64,000 nucleotides of DNA. Origin: Solibacillus sp. R5-41. Its GTDB lineage: Bacteria > Bacillota > Bacilli > Bacillales_A > Planococcaceae. Below are positions 34,303 to 44,748 of the stretch, one piece after another. The stretch spans positions 3,154,001-3,218,000 of the forward strand of contig NZ_CP024123.1 of the NCBI RefSeq assembly GCF_002736105.1, given 5' to 3'. The notes under the pieces were generated by a model that made no database searches, had not been told where the DNA came from, and worked only from the letters and a program-made list of their open reading frames with translations. The stretch's first letter is position 1; every line of letters starts with the position of its first letter. The translations under genes and the position numbers were made by a program.

Positions 34303-35396
34303 ACAGATGAACTCCTATAGTTGTATTTCTTTCTTACTATTGACACAAGTAAAGTAAGGAGTGGAATAAATACACTAAAGATATAACCGCTAATAGCAAC
34401 ATATTTACTAAATTGTTTCAGTTCGAACTCGGAAGAAAAAAATAAACCTAAAATAAACACAAAGAGAGGTAAGTACCAAATGGTGTACTTTCTTTGCCCT
34501 TTATGCAGGGTATATGCTGCACCTTTACTCGATAAATAAAAATATGTTACAAGGGAGGTTGTCATTGGAATAATCCAAATCGATAGGAAAATTAGATCGA
34601 GTCGCTCAACCCATGGGAAACTCACCGCTTTTAATAAATATAAAACAGGTTCTGAAATAATCTTAATTTCCGCTGGACTAAATATTAAATAGCAAGCAAT
34701 CGTAAAATAAACATACATCAAGGTCACCGTCATATTTGCCAATGAGACGTTCTTTAATGATTGTTTATACGTCCCCTCCACGAAAGGTAAAACGACCGCA
34801 ATTATCTCAAATCCTAACATGGCTACAATGGCATCATGGGCTCCCATCGTAATATTCCCTACTCCCGATTGTCCTATCGGAAATAAATAGGCCCATTCGA
34901 AATTGAATGTGAAGGCGAACCAAGGAAGTACGATGGAAATGATGATTACTCCTGCGGTTAACATATAAAATCGAGCCAACACCCGCAAATTGCTCTTTCC
35001 TATATAGATTGTTGTTGCCAGTATAATCAAGAGTAGAATTGAAAACGGTGTATACCCTAATATCCATTCTTTTAAAAGATTCGCAAACAGAAACGCTAAT
35101 AAAGCCATTACAATCAGAAAGTAAACGGTGTATAAAATGTTAATAAATTTCCCTACATATTTGCCAAATACAATGACCGAGATTTCAAAAATGCTCTTGC
35201 CTTTAAATCCATTTAGTAAAGTCCACAGTAGCAAAATTAATATTTGTATACTAATCCCTGCCAACAGGACAGAAATCCATCCATCATTTTTGGAATGACC
35301 AAAAACATTGGAGGGAAGTGCTAGAAGCCCTATCCCTATTTGGGACTGTAAAACCATAAAATATAATTGCTTTTGAGAAATGCTTTTTTCATTCAT
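34299..35396 (-). CDS. Spore germinant receptor B subunit (GerAB family)
   Basis: Amino-acid-permease-like membrane subunit that binds the germinant in characterised GerA receptors. 365 residues with about ten hydrophobic segments, starting MNEKSISQKQLYFMVLQSQIGIGLLALP, typical for the family. I take the ATG at 35394-35396, which overlaps the A-subunit stop by 8 nt and follows AGGGGATGG; the longer reading would add 27 residues lying within the A gene. Followed by the C subunit with a 4-nt overlap. Confidence 0.94.
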   Translation of the reverse strand: MNEKSISQKQLYFMVLQSQIGIGLLALPSNVFGHSKNDGWISVLLAGISIQILILLLWTLLNGFKGKSIFEISVIVFGKYVGKFINILYTVYFLIVMALLAFLFANLLKEWILGYTPFSILLLIILATTIYIGKSNLRVLARFYMLTAGVIIISIVLPWFAFTFNFEWAYLFPIGQSGVGNITMGAHDAIVAMLGFEIIAVVLPFVEGTYKQSLKNVSLANMTVTLMYVYFTIACYLIFSPAEIKIISEPVLYLLKAVSFPWVERLDLIFLSIWIIPMTTSLVTYFYLSSKGAAYTLHKGQRKYTIWYLPLFVFILGLFFSSEFELKQFSKYVAISGYIFSVFIPLLTLLVSIVRKKYNYRSSSV

Positions 35397-36876
35397 CTCT
35401 TTTCCATCCCCTAGGGTGACCTGTTCTAACACTATCTTTCGGACGTGGACCAGATGGCCTTTTGATAAATTGCCCAAGTGGAAGCCTAATTATTGTATCT
35501 TTGTTTTCTGATAACCTAAAAGGTGCTAATGGCGTAAAATAAGGTGTACCAAAGGATTCCAGCTTACATAGGTGAAGTAAAATAACCATTAATCCAAACA
35601 CAATCCCAACAAGACCAAATAAAGAGGAGGCCACCATGAGAGGGAAACTAAGCAAGCGAATGGTTGTCCCCATCTCTGTAATAGGAAGTGCATAAGAGGC
35701 TACTGCTGTTAACGCAACGACGACAACCATAGAATTCGATACTAAATTCGCTTCTACTACTGCTGTTCCGATAACTAAACCACCTACGACACCGATCGTC
35801 TGGGCAATTGGACTTGGCAAACGCGTAGCTGCCTCACTTAAAAGTTCTAAAATTATAAGCATGGACACAGCTTCGACAATGGGCGGGACAGGGACAAATT
35901 CTAACGTTCCCTTTAAAGCAAGGACGAGTTCAAATGGAATTATCTCGTAATGAAAAGAAACGACCGCAATGTATAAAGAGGGTAAACCAATCGCAATCAT
36001 TAAACTCATCACTCGGAATAGCGTTAAAAATGAACCAATTAGCCAACGATTATTGTAATCATCAGGTGTCTGAATAAAAGCAAAGAAATTTATCGGTGCA
36101 ATCATAGCCGTTGGACTGCCGTCAGCTATGATTGCAAACCTACCTTCCATCAAATTAGCTACAACACGATCAGGTCGTTCCGTATTTAACATTTGTGGAA
36201 AAGGAGAATACGTTTCATCTTCAATAAATTCCTGTATGTGACCAGGTGACTGTATATAATCAACTTTCGCGTAAGATAATCGGCGAAATAATTCATTTAT
36301 GATATCATCGTTGGCCAAATCTTCTATATAAATGACGGCAACTTTTGTGCGGGATCTTTCTCCTAACGTCATATACCTTACCATTAGCTTAGGATTTTTA
36401 ATGTACTTTCTAACTAATAAAATATTTGTTTCTAAATTCTCAATAAATCCTTCATGTGAACCTTTTAATATTTTTTCACTTAAAGGTTCTTGAATTGCTC
36501 TTTTTTCTTGTGCTGCGGAATTGAACGCAGCTGCGTAGGTCCTACCTTCTGAAATAAAAATAGCGTATCCTTCTATAAGAAAATTTGTAATTTCATATAG
36601 GTTGGTAATTTTTATATCACATATGATTTCATTGTCACTAGCCATAATGCGTGTTAAAACTTTATCAGAAATCTCTTTTGAATCAACTAAAGATTCAATA
36701 AAAAAGAGAGTATCTGTTTCGGATAAATGATGAATAATCAAATCTTCTGTATGAACTAGTGAGTTTTGAACAAAGAATATGTTGTCGGCTAATTTTGGAA
36801 AAAGAGATTTCTCTTCTTGTTGAAGGTTTTCATACGTATTCAAACCATTCCCTTTTACTCCCTTTCGTTTGAACAT
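35389..36876 (-). CDS. Spore germinant receptor A subunit (GerAA family)
   Basis: 495-residue first subunit of a gerA-type receptor. The soluble N-terminal part (about 1-240) contains YMTLGERSRTKVAVIYIEDLAND and ...IQEFIEDETYSPFPQMLNTERPDRV, followed by four to five membrane segments with VPVPPIVEAVSMLIILELLSEAATRLP and IGVVGGLVIG, the hallmark region of GerAA/SpoVAF. ATG at 36874-36876 follows GAGGGGG; the TTG before it is less likely. An operon promoter of forespore type would be expected; a poor sigma-G-like match is at 36911-36942. Confidence 0.95.
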   Translation of the reverse strand: MFKRKGVKGNGLNTYENLQQEEKSLFPKLADNIFFVQNSLVHTEDLIIHHLSETDTLFFIESLVDSKEISDKVLTRIMASDNEIICDIKITNLYEITNFLIEGYAIFISEGRTYAAAFNSAAQEKRAIQEPLSEKILKGSHEGFIENLETNILLVRKYIKNPKLMVRYMTLGERSRTKVAVIYIEDLANDDIINELFRRLSYAKVDYIQSPGHIQEFIEDETYSPFPQMLNTERPDRVVANLMEGRFAIIADGSPTAMIAPINFFAFIQTPDDYNNRWLIGSFLTLFRVMSLMIAIGLPSLYIAVVSFHYEIIPFELVLALKGTLEFVPVPPIVEAVSMLIILELLSEAATRLPSPIAQTIGVVGGLVIGTAVVEANLVSNSMVVVVALTAVASYALPITEMGTTIRLLSFPLMVASSLFGLVGIVFGLMVILLHLCKLESFGTPYFTPLAPFRLSENKDTIIRLPLGQFIKRPSGPRPKDSVRTGHPRGWKRDE

Positions 36877-36910
36877 CAAAATCCCCCTCTATCCTTTGCC
36901 TCGATATGTA

Positions 36911-36942
36911 TAAGAATGCCCAACACAGAGAAGGAATATTCG
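36911..36942 (-). promoter_or_regulatory. Weak sigma-G-like promoter of the ger operon
   Basis: Minus strand CGAATA (36937-36942), 18-bp spacer, CATTCTTA (36911-36918). It departs from consensus at both boxes; the position 35 bp before gerAA is what supports it. Confidence 0.3.
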
Positions 36943-36985
36943 CAAAACTATAAAGTCGAAAATACAAAAGGTGAAAAAAAAGGCA

Positions 36986-37023
36986 CAAAAAAAACCCGAT
37001 GATTGAGTAAAAAATCATCGGGG
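36986..37023 (-). terminator. Terminator of pheST
   Basis: CCCGATGATT / AATCATCGGG, 10-bp perfect stem, then eight T on the minus strand, after the pheT stop. Confidence 0.92.
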
Positions 37024-37037
37024 CTTCGTTCAATTAC

Positions 37038-39443
37038 TTAGCGTACTTCTGCACCGGCCTCGGCTAATGCTTTTAGTACTTTATTGTGGGCTGCTACTAC
37101 TTCATCGTCTGTTAATGTACGCTCTGGGTCAAAATATTTTAATGAGAATGCAACTGACTTTTTACCTTCTGTCATTTTTTCCCCTTCATAAACATCGAAT
37201 ACTTTCACATCTTTTAATAATTTTGTACCGGCGTTTTTAATGACTTCCACCATTTCACCAGCTGGCACTGTACGATCAAGTTCAAGCGCAATATCGCGTG
37301 TCATGACTGGGAATCGAGGAACAACTGAATAAATTAAATCTTCTTTTGCTGCTTTTAAAATCGCATGTAAATTTAGTTCTGCTACATATGTTTCCTTCAC
37401 ATCCATTGCTTTTTGCTCCTGTGGATGTAACTGTGCAAGAACCCCAATTTTTTCGCCATCTAATAAAATTTCAGCTGTACGTCCAGGATGTAAGCCATCT
37501 ACTACTGCTTTAGCATACGTTACTTTATTCGTTAAGCCTAGTTTTGCAAATACAGCTTCAATCATTCCTTTTGCAACGAAGAAATCGACATTTTTCTTTT
37601 CACCTTGCCAGCTATTATCAATCCATTTACCTGTTAAAACAAGTGCTAAATGCTCTTCTTCTACTGGTGTTCCATCTGCTGTTTGGCCAAAGAAGACAGA
37701 ACCAATTTCATAAAAGGCTACTGTTTCCGCTTGACGCGCTACATTATAGCTTGCCGCTTCCACTAAATGTGGGATTAAGCTTTGTCGCAAAGTTGAACGA
37801 TCTTCAGACATTGGCATTAATAATTTTGTTGTAGACTCTTCTTTTAATGCGAATTTTTGTGCAGACGCTGAAGAAGTAAGTGAATACGTAACCGCTTGGT
37901 AAAGACCCGCACCTTCCATCACATTACGAACGATACGGCGACCTGCTTGGTAAGCTGTTAACTTTCCGACTTGATCCCCTGCTGGTAAGCTCATTGGAAT
38001 TTCATCATAGCCATACATACGTGCAATTTCTTCAACGATATCTTCTGGAATTTTAATATCTCCACGACGCGTTGGTGCATCAATTACTAATACACCATTT
38101 GCTGCTTCTACATCGAATTTTAAACGCTCTAAAATTTCTAACATATCTTCTAAAGAAATTTTCATCCCTAGACGGCCATTGATGAAATCTGGTGATACAA
38201 CAATTCGTACTGGCGTTTTGTCTAGCTCATCGACTAAAACAGTACCTTCTAATACTTCCCCGTTTGCAAGCTCAGCTAGTAATTGTGCTGCCCGTTCAGC
38301 TGCTACTAATACACGATTTGGATCGACACCTTTTTCAAAGCGTGCAGACGAATCCGAACGTAAGCCAATTTCTTTTGATGTACGACGAACTGATGCAGGA
38401 TTGAAATAAGCCGATTCAATTACGACTGTTTTCGTCGCATTTGATACTTCTGATTTTGCTCCGCCCATTACACCAGCAATAGCTTCTGCTTCTAGACCAT
38501 TCGTAATAACAAGATTGTGACTCGCAAATTTACGTTCTTGGTCATCTAACGTAGTCATCGTTTCACCATCTTTAGCAAGACGCGTTACAATTTCACCCGT
38601 TTCTAATTGATCATAGTCAAATGCGTGTAACGGTTGACCATATTCCATTAACACATAGTTTGTAATATCGACTACGTTATTCAGTGGACGAACACCCGCT
38701 GCCATTAAGTAATGTTGTAGCCATAATGGCGAATCTTTTACTTCAATGTTTTTCACAACTTTCGCTGCATACATTGGGTTTGCTTCGATATTTTCAACAC
38801 GAAGCTTTAATAAATCCGTTGCTTTTTCAGTAGCTTTTGCATACGTAATTACTGGTAATTTCACGTCTTGACCTAAAATCGCCGCCACATCATATGCAAC
38901 ACCTAGCATACTCATCGCATCTGAACGGTTTGGTGTTAAACCAAGCTCTAATACCGTATCGTCTAAGCCTAATAACGCTAAAACATCAGCTCCTGGCACG
39001 CTGTCAGCTGGTAATACGTAAATACCTTCTGCATACGCTTTAGGTACAAGACGCCCTTCTATGCCTAGCTCTTGTAGCGAGCAAATCATACCGTTTGATT
39101 CTTGACCACGTAATTTTGCTTTTTTTATTTTAATGCCACCTGGCAATTTTGCCCCTGGACGTGCAACGATTACTTTTTGCCCTGCATCAACATTTGGTGC
39201 ACCACATACGATTTGTTGAAGCTCTTCTTCCCCAACATCTACTTGGCACACATTTAATTTATCTGCTTCAGGATGTTTTTCTTTTGATACAACATGACCT
39301 ACGACAACATTTGTCATCCCTTGTGAACGGTCGATCACAGCATCTACTTCAATACCTGCGCGTGTAATTTTTTCAGCTAATTCATTGGCTGTTAATGATT
39401 CAAAATCAACATATTGGCTTAACCATTTTAATGATACTAACAT
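37038..39443 (-). CDS. pheT: Phenylalanine-tRNA ligase beta subunit
   Basis: 801-residue beta chain of the (alpha-beta)2 enzyme. Domain order: OB-fold tRNA-binding domain about 40-150 (VVVGHVVSKEKHPEADKLNVCQVDVG), B3/B4 editing domain about 210-390, B5 about 405-475, the catalytic-like core, and the C-terminal FDX-ACB anticodon domain (YSVVPRFPVMTRDIALELD from about 704). It is 14 bp downstream of pheS and closes the operon before the terminator at 36986-37023. Confidence 0.97.
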   Translation of the reverse strand: MLVSLKWLSQYVDFESLTANELAEKITRAGIEVDAVIDRSQGMTNVVVGHVVSKEKHPEADKLNVCQVDVGEEELQQIVCGAPNVDAGQKVIVARPGAKLPGGIKIKKAKLRGQESNGMICSLQELGIEGRLVPKAYAEGIYVLPADSVPGADVLALLGLDDTVLELGLTPNRSDAMSMLGVAYDVAAILGQDVKLPVITYAKATEKATDLLKLRVENIEANPMYAAKVVKNIEVKDSPLWLQHYLMAAGVRPLNNVVDITNYVLMEYGQPLHAFDYDQLETGEIVTRLAKDGETMTTLDDQERKFASHNLVITNGLEAEAIAGVMGGAKSEVSNATKTVVIESAYFNPASVRRTSKEIGLRSDSSARFEKGVDPNRVLVAAERAAQLLAELANGEVLEGTVLVDELDKTPVRIVVSPDFINGRLGMKISLEDMLEILERLKFDVEAANGVLVIDAPTRRGDIKIPEDIVEEIARMYGYDEIPMSLPAGDQVGKLTAYQAGRRIVRNVMEGAGLYQAVTYSLTSSASAQKFALKEESTTKLLMPMSEDRSTLRQSLIPHLVEAASYNVARQAETVAFYEIGSVFFGQTADGTPVEEEHLALVLTGKWIDNSWQGEKKNVDFFVAKGMIEAVFAKLGLTNKVTYAKAVVDGLHPGRTAEILLDGEKIGVLAQLHPQEQKAMDVKETYVAELNLHAILKAAKEDLIYSVVPRFPVMTRDIALELDRTVPAGEMVEVIKNAGTKLLKDVKVFDVYEGEKMTEGKKSVAFSLKYFDPERTLTDDEVVAAHNKVLKALAEAGAEVR

Positions 39444-39457
39444 CTATTTCTTCCTCC

Positions 39458-40495
39458 TCACACTTCTGCCTGGTGGAATTGTGCTAAGAAACGCGTGTCA
39501 TTTGTATAGAAATGACGAATATCATCCACCCCATATTTTAACATTGCAATACGCTCTGCACCGATACCGAATGCGAAGCCTGAAACCTTTTTCGAGTCAT
39601 AGCCAGCCATTTCAAGTACGTTTGGATGAACCATACCAGCACCTAAAATTTCAATCCAGCCAGTCTTTTTACAAACATTACAGCCTTCACCACCACATTT
39701 ATGGCAAGACACATCCACTTCTACTGATGGTTCTGTGAACGGGAAGAAAGATGGACGTAAGCGAATTTCACGCTCTGCACCGAACATTTTTTTTGCTAAT
39801 ACATCCAACGTCCCTTTTAAATCAGACATGCGGATGTTTTCCCCAATTACTAGCCCTTCAATTTGCATGAATTGGTGTGAATGCGTCGCGTCATCTGTAT
39901 CACGACGGAATACTTTACCTGGACAAATAATACGGATTGTTTCTCCTTTTTTCGCTTCCATTGTACGTGCTTGTACAGGTGATGTATGCGTACGTAATAA
40001 TAGCTCTTCAGATATATAGAAAGAATCTTGCATATCACGTGCTGGGTGGCCTTTTGGTAAGTTTAACGCTTCGAAGTTATAGTAGTCTTTTTCGACTTCT
40101 GGACCTTCCGCGATTTCATAGCCCATACCAACGAATAGATCTTCAATTTCTTCCACTACACGTGTTAATGGATGACGATTTCCGATGCGCACTTGGGCAC
40201 CTGGTAATGTGACATCAATTGACTCATTTTCCAGTTGTGCTAGAATTGCCGCTTCTTCAAGAGCAGCAATCTTTTGCTCTAATTGAGCAGTTACATTTTC
40301 ACGTACTGTATTTACAAGCGCACCCATTTTCGGACGTTCTTCGGCCGAAAGCTTGCCCATTCCTTTTAATAAATCTGTAATTGGACCCTTTTTACCTAAA
40401 TAAGCGACACGAACTTCATTTAACGCTTTTAAATCTGCAGCTTCTGCAATTTTCGTTAAAACTTCATGTTCTAATTGCTTTAATTGTTGTTCCAT
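39458..40495 (-). CDS. pheS: Phenylalanine-tRNA ligase alpha subunit
   Basis: 345-residue catalytic chain that charges tRNA-Phe. The N-terminal coiled coil (about 1-85) is followed by the class II core with [12 protein letters not shown], motif 2 [21 protein letters not shown] and the C-terminal motif 3 [16 protein letters not shown]. The Ala of the FAFGIG motif, where analogue-tolerant mutants change, is unaltered. Transcribed from a sigma-A promoter at 40858-40886 through a T-box leader that senses uncharged tRNA-Phe. Confidence 0.97.
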   Translation of the reverse strand: MEQQLKQLEHEVLTKIAEAADLKALNEVRVAYLGKKGPITDLLKGMGKLSAEERPKMGALVNTVRENVTAQLEQKIAALEEAAILAQLENESIDVTLPGAQVRIGNRHPLTRVVEEIEDLFVGMGYEIAEGPEVEKDYYNFEALNLPKGHPARDMQDSFYISEELLLRTHTSPVQARTMEAKKGETIRIICPGKVFRRDTDDATHSHQFMQIEGLVIGENIRMSDLKGTLDVLAKKMFGAEREIRLRPSFFPFTEPSVEVDVSCHKCGGEGCNVCKKTGWIEILGAGMVHPNVLEMAGYDSKKVSGFAFGIGAERIAMLKYGVDDIRHFYTNDTRFLAQFHQAEV

Positions 40496-40592
40496 TTTTT
40501 GATTTCCTCCTTAAATGAAAATTAGAAAAACAGCACACGTGCTATATGGACGTGAGCTGCTTAAATTTTTTTGGGATGCTATTTCGATCCAC

Positions 40593-40848
40593 AAAAAAAC
40601 CTCGCCCCCTAAAAAAGGGACGAGGACGAGTTTCGCGGTACCACCCTAGTTATTGCAAAAATGCAATCACTTCATTTGAGCTAACGACTCATTACGCCGG
40701 CAATCCTTTCACCAATTTTGGCTCCCGGAAGCTGCTCGCGGGGTGAACTTCATTATGCAATTTGTATGCAAGCTTGCAGTCTCGGCTCACATTTCCTAAA
40801 ACAAATTTCACATAATTACTCTTCCCGGTCAATGCATTTAGTAGTTAT
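40593..40848 (-). promoter_or_regulatory. T-box riboswitch, pheST leader
   Basis: Minus strand carries the T-box sequence AGGGTGGTACCGCG (about 40633-40646) and a terminator at 40593-40625 (CCTCG...CGAGG, then seven T). A TTC triplet at 40745-40747 fits the specifier for phenylalanine. Antiterminator formation on uncharged tRNA-Phe should allow pheS expression. Confidence 0.93.
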
Positions 40849-40857
40849 TCTCCATTT

Positions 40858-40886
40858 AGTCTAATGTATTTTGAATTTATTTTCAA
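40858..40886 (-). promoter_or_regulatory. Sigma-A promoter of pheST
   Basis: Minus strand TTGAAA (40881-40886), 17-bp spacer, TAGACT (40858-40863), only 12 bp after the qoxD stop codon. Confidence 0.75.
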
Positions 40887-40898
40887 CTAAATTAGAAC

Positions 40899-41180
40899 TT
40901 ACATATCCCAAAGTAGGATTAAAAGTGTACCTAAAATTGTCAGAACTACTAAACCTATACCGTAAAAAATGTTTGAGTAAATTGACCATTTATCTTCTGT
41001 TTCACCAGCATGCATGAATACCAGGAACTGTAATCCAGCTTGTATGAACGCTGTTACTAAAAGAACAATCATACCTGTCGTGAATGACATATCTGTGAAA
41101 TACACTAACATCGCAATTCCTGTTAATACAAGTGAAAAGATGAAGCCCATTACTTGACCTAAAGGAAAGAACTTCGCCAT
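40899..41180 (-). CDS. qoxD: Cytochrome aa3 quinol oxidase subunit IV
   Basis: 93-residue small subunit with three membrane helices (about 8-30, 36-56 and 70-91), the pattern of QoxD/CyoD. LVFMHAGETEDKW in the second loop is typical. It is the last gene of qoxABCD, its ATG following the qoxC stop after 1 bp. No terminator is present between its stop and the pheST promoter, so the qox transcript may continue into the pheS leader. Confidence 0.93.
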   Translation of the reverse strand: MAKFFPLGQVMGFIFSLVLTGIAMLVYFTDMSFTTGMIVLLVTAFIQAGLQFLVFMHAGETEDKWSIYSNIFYGIGLVVLTILGTLLILLWDM

Positions 41181-41181
41181 A

Positions 41182-41781
41182 TTACATCATTCCTTTCAAG
41201 TACACGAAACTAAAGATGAAGATCCAAACAACGTCTAGGAAGTGCCAGTAAAGTGAGAATACAAATGTTTTCCCTGCTGTAACTGGTGTTAAGCCACGTT
41301 TTGCGATTTGGATAATTAAGAATGTACCCCATAATAAACCAAATGTAACGTGAAGACCGTGTGTCCCTAAAGTTGTTAATAAAATAGATGTAAATGCACT
41401 TACTGTTATGCCAGCCCCGATGTGTACATAGTGTATAAATTCATAAACCTCTACGCTTATGAATGCTGCACCTAATAGTAATGTAATTACCATAAATGAA
41501 ATCGTTGCTTTTTTACTACCAAGGCGCATTGCATGAATGGCTAACCCGATTGTAAAACTTGATACTAAAAGAATAAATGTTTCAAGTAAAACAGGTGTGA
41601 TTTCGAAAATCTCAGCACCTGTTGGACCAGTACCTGTACGGTCCACAAGTGTGAAGTATGATGCGAATAATGTACCGAATAACATAATTTCCGCACCTAG
41701 GAATACCCAGAAACCAAAGATTTTCAAATTGTTTTCCTCAGTAGAATACTCTAAAGGAACATTATTATTAACTTTCCCCAT
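41182..41781 (-). CDS. qoxC: Cytochrome aa3 quinol oxidase subunit III
   Basis: 199-residue subunit with five membrane helices. IFGFWVFLGAEIMLFGTLFASYF (about 20-42) and LTTLGTHGLHVTFGLLWG with YWHFLDVVWIFIFSFVYL at the C-terminus are the subunit III signature. Its ATG overlaps the qoxB stop by 1 nt, so translation is coupled. It has only five helices, as in quinol oxidases, rather than the seven of many cytochrome c oxidases. Confidence 0.95.
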   Translation of the reverse strand: MGKVNNNVPLEYSTEENNLKIFGFWVFLGAEIMLFGTLFASYFTLVDRTGTGPTGAEIFEITPVLLETFILLVSSFTIGLAIHAMRLGSKKATISFMVITLLLGAAFISVEVYEFIHYVHIGAGITVSAFTSILLTTLGTHGLHVTFGLLWGTFLIIQIAKRGLTPVTAGKTFVFSLYWHFLDVVWIFIFSFVYLKGMM

Positions 41782-43742
41782 TATTTCGCACCTCCTTTTT
41801 CATAACTTTTTTCTGTTTCTTCTACTTCATGAGCATGAATATGGTAACCGTGATCATCTTCTAATGAACGTGCAGCCATTGTCGCTAATACGCCGATTAG
41901 TCCGAAGATTGCCATTGGCCACATGCTGAATACCATACCGAAGCCTGCAATAAAGAAGAATATTGACATAATAAACGGTTGACCCGAGTTATTTGGCATA
42001 TGGATATCTTCTATTTTGCCTTTAAATAATTGAACCCCGTTTTTCTTAGAATCCCAGAATGCTTCTGAAGATCCTTTTTCAAGGTTTGGTGTAATTGCAA
42101 AGTTATAAACCGGAACTGGTGTATGCGTTGCCCACTCAAGACCGCGCGCATCCCAAGGATCACTTGAAATATCACGAGGAGAGTTTTTAAAGCTATACCA
42201 AATGTTCCATACAAGCATGATAAACGAAACTGTCATTAGACCAGCACCGATGAACGATACCATGTTTAAGAAGCTAAAGCCTGTTGATTCAGAGTAAGTG
42301 TACATACGACGCGCTTGACCATCTAAACCAGTAATATACATTGGCATAAACGCTAATACGAATCCAATAGACATTACCCAAACTGTTGCTTTACCAATTT
42401 TTTCATTCAGCATGAAGCCGAACATTTTTGGCCAGTAGAATGTTAAACCAGCTAACATCGCGTAAACAACACCAGGGATGATTACGTTATGGAAGTGAGC
42501 TACTAAGAACATTGTGTTGTGGTATTGGTAGTCAGCTGCTGACATCGCAAGCATAACACCCGTTACCCCACCTAATGTAAATAACGGCAAGAAGTGCAAC
42601 GCGTATAACATTGGTGTCGTTATAACAATTTTCCCTTTGTACAGCGTGAGTATCCAGTTAAAGATTTTTACACCTGTCGGGATGGCAATCGCCATTGTTG
42701 TAATCGAGAAGATTGAGTTTGTTAATGCACCTTGACCCATTGTGAAGAAATGGTGCGTCCAAACTGCAAATGAGAACACTGAAATCATAAGCATAGACCA
42801 TACCATTGAATTGTAGCCATATAGATTACGACGAGCAAATGTTGTAATAATTTCCGAGAATAAACCGAATGCCGGTAAAATCAAGATGTATACTTCAGGG
42901 TGACCCCAAACCCAGAATAGGTTGGCCCATAACATGTCCATACCACCATTAGCAGTAGTAAAGAATTGTGTACCGAATAAACGATCTAACGTACCCATTG
43001 CAAGTGCCACTGTTAATACAGGGAATGCGAATACGATAATTAAGTTGGCAATCAGTGCCGACCAAGTGAACATTGGCATTTTGAATAATGTCATGCCTGG
43101 TGCACGCATTTTCATAATTGTCGTAATGAAGTTAACACCTGTAATCAACGTACCAAGACCCGCAATTTGGAGCGAAATCATATAGTAGTTTGTACCAACA
43201 GAAGTACTGAATTCATTACCTGCTAGTGGGAAGTAAGAAGTCCAACCAGCGTCTGGAGATCCACCAATTACGAATGAGAGGTTGAATAATCCCATCCCCA
43301 TGAAGAATAACCAGAATGAAACAGCATTTAATCGTGGGAACGCTACGTCACGAGCCCCGATTTGTAATGGTACTAAATAGTTAAAGAAGAAAATGATAAA
43401 TGGCATGGCCATGAATAAAATCATGACTACCCCGTGTGTTGTAAATACCTCATTATAGTGTTGTGCATCTAAAAATGCATTATCTGGAACAGCAAGTTGC
43501 ATACGCAACATAATTGCGTCTACACCACCGCGGAATAGCATTAATAATGCAGTGAGTAAATACATGATACCGATTTTTTTATGGTCAACAGTTGTAATCC
43601 ATTCGCGCCATAAGTAGCCCCACAATTTAAAGTATGTGACAATAGCTACTAAAGCGATTGCGCCAATAACCATCGAAGCCATCGCAATATAAATCAATAA
43701 GCTTGGATGTGGAATGGCAAACTGAGCAAAAAATTCTTTCAT
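41781..43742 (-). CDS. qoxB: Cytochrome aa3 quinol oxidase subunit I
   Basis: Catalytic 653-residue subunit that reduces oxygen to water at the haem a3-CuB site and pumps protons. [15 protein letters not shown] contains the CuB His and the cross-linked Tyr of the active site, [11 protein letters not shown] the CuB histidine pair, and HFHNVIIPG the haem ligands. Helix count (about 14-15) fits the Qox type. Second gene of qoxABCD, 37 bp after qoxA. Menaquinol is the expected donor. Confidence 0.97.
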   Translation of the reverse strand: MKEFFAQFAIPHPSLLIYIAMASMVIGAIALVAIVTYFKLWGYLWREWITTVDHKKIGIMYLLTALLMLFRGGVDAIMLRMQLAVPDNAFLDAQHYNEVFTTHGVVMILFMAMPFIIFFFNYLVPLQIGARDVAFPRLNAVSFWLFFMGMGLFNLSFVIGGSPDAGWTSYFPLAGNEFSTSVGTNYYMISLQIAGLGTLITGVNFITTIMKMRAPGMTLFKMPMFTWSALIANLIIVFAFPVLTVALAMGTLDRLFGTQFFTTANGGMDMLWANLFWVWGHPEVYILILPAFGLFSEIITTFARRNLYGYNSMVWSMLMISVFSFAVWTHHFFTMGQGALTNSIFSITTMAIAIPTGVKIFNWILTLYKGKIVITTPMLYALHFLPLFTLGGVTGVMLAMSAADYQYHNTMFLVAHFHNVIIPGVVYAMLAGLTFYWPKMFGFMLNEKIGKATVWVMSIGFVLAFMPMYITGLDGQARRMYTYSESTGFSFLNMVSFIGAGLMTVSFIMLVWNIWYSFKNSPRDISSDPWDARGLEWATHTPVPVYNFAITPNLEKGSSEAFWDSKKNGVQLFKGKIEDIHMPNNSGQPFIMSIFFFIAGFGMVFSMWPMAIFGLIGVLATMAARSLEDDHGYHIHAHEVEETEKSYEKGGAK

Positions 43743-43779
43743 TGTAGTACTCCTTTCAAAATTTCTATGTTAGAAAAAA

Positions 43780-44691
43780 TTACTTATTCGAATGTTCTTC
43801 ATGCTCTTCGTGCTCTTCATGCTCTTCGCCAGATTGATTTTCATCTGATGAACCGTGATTATGATGCGGAGCTGGTGAGAACTCTAAGTGTGTACCAGTA
43901 TAAGTTGAGCGACCAAGGTGACCTGGCTCTAACAACTCTTCAAACTTGTCTTCTGTAATTGGTTCAGCAGTAGCATGTACTTCATCTACCCACTCATCAA
44001 ACTCAGTTTGTGTCATGGCAGTTGTAATAAATGTATTTTCTGCTGTCCCACGACCACTGAAGTTTGCATTACGTCCCCAGAATTCGCCTGGAGCATCTGC
44101 TGCTAAATTTAATGTTGTAACCATGTCTGACATGGCATATTTCTGACCACCTAGTTGTGGAATCCAGAAACTTGTAATCGGACCGTAAGAATATAATCTA
44201 AATTCAATTGGACGATTTGCAGGAATGTATAAATAGTTTACCGTCTCAACATCTTGTTCTGGATAACTGAAGTGCCATTTCCAGTCTGATGATGAAGCAT
44301 AAATTACAAGTGGTTCCTGATCTTCATATCCTTGTGGTACGTTCTCAACGATATAGTTACTCTTAACAGATACAACTGATAAGAAAATAACGATAATTAC
44401 AGGAATACCAATCATAATTGTTTCTACAAGCCAGTTACCCTCGATATGTGGTGGTTCATAATCTGGACTTTGTTTTGACGCACGGTATTTAATTAACATA
44501 TATACCAACATTGCAAAAACGGTAATAACAACGCCAGACATAATGTAAATTAATAACATCGTATCATCGGCTTGTCTTTGTGCTTGAGGACCTTTAGGAT
44601 CAAGGACTGCTAATTTATCATTACAGCCTGCTAATAATACTGCACCTAGTCCCATGATAGAGAGTAATGTTCCCTTCATATTTACTTTCAT
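43780..44691 (-). CDS. qoxA: Cytochrome aa3 quinol oxidase subunit II
   Basis: Membrane-anchored subunit II (303 residues). The lipoprotein signal has lipobox LLAGC (Cys23 from this start); two membrane helices follow, then a cupredoxin domain. The CuA cysteines of cytochrome c oxidases are missing (GRNANFSGRG stands at the site), which is what identifies it as a quinol oxidase. The C-terminal tail has HHNHGSS and then EEH repeated three to four times, an unusual acidic/His-rich end. ATG at 44689-44691 has AAGGAG upstream; the TTG-based longer start is unlikely. Confidence 0.95.
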   Translation of the reverse strand: MKVNMKGTLLSIMGLGAVLLAGCNDKLAVLDPKGPQAQRQADDTMLLIYIMSGVVITVFAMLVYMLIKYRASKQSPDYEPPHIEGNWLVETIMIGIPVIIVIFLSVVSVKSNYIVENVPQGYEDQEPLVIYASSSDWKWHFSYPEQDVETVNYLYIPANRPIEFRLYSYGPITSFWIPQLGGQKYAMSDMVTTLNLAADAPGEFWGRNANFSGRGTAENTFITTAMTQTEFDEWVDEVHATAEPITEDKFEELLEPGHLGRSTYTGTHLEFSPAPHHNHGSSDENQSGEEHEEHEEHEEHSNK

Positions 44692-44734
44692 AGTTGGACT
44701 CCTTTCCAATATAGATAGAGCTAGTTAGAATTGT

Positions 44735-44748
44735 CTTAAGCGCTTACA
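44735..44748. promoter_or_regulatory. Possible CcpA (cre) site upstream of qoxA
   Basis: CTTAAGCGCTTACA matches the cre consensus TGWAARCGYTWNCW at 12 of 14 positions, 44 bp before the qoxA start. The 690-bp region 44692-45381 otherwise shows no gene. Confidence 0.45.
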
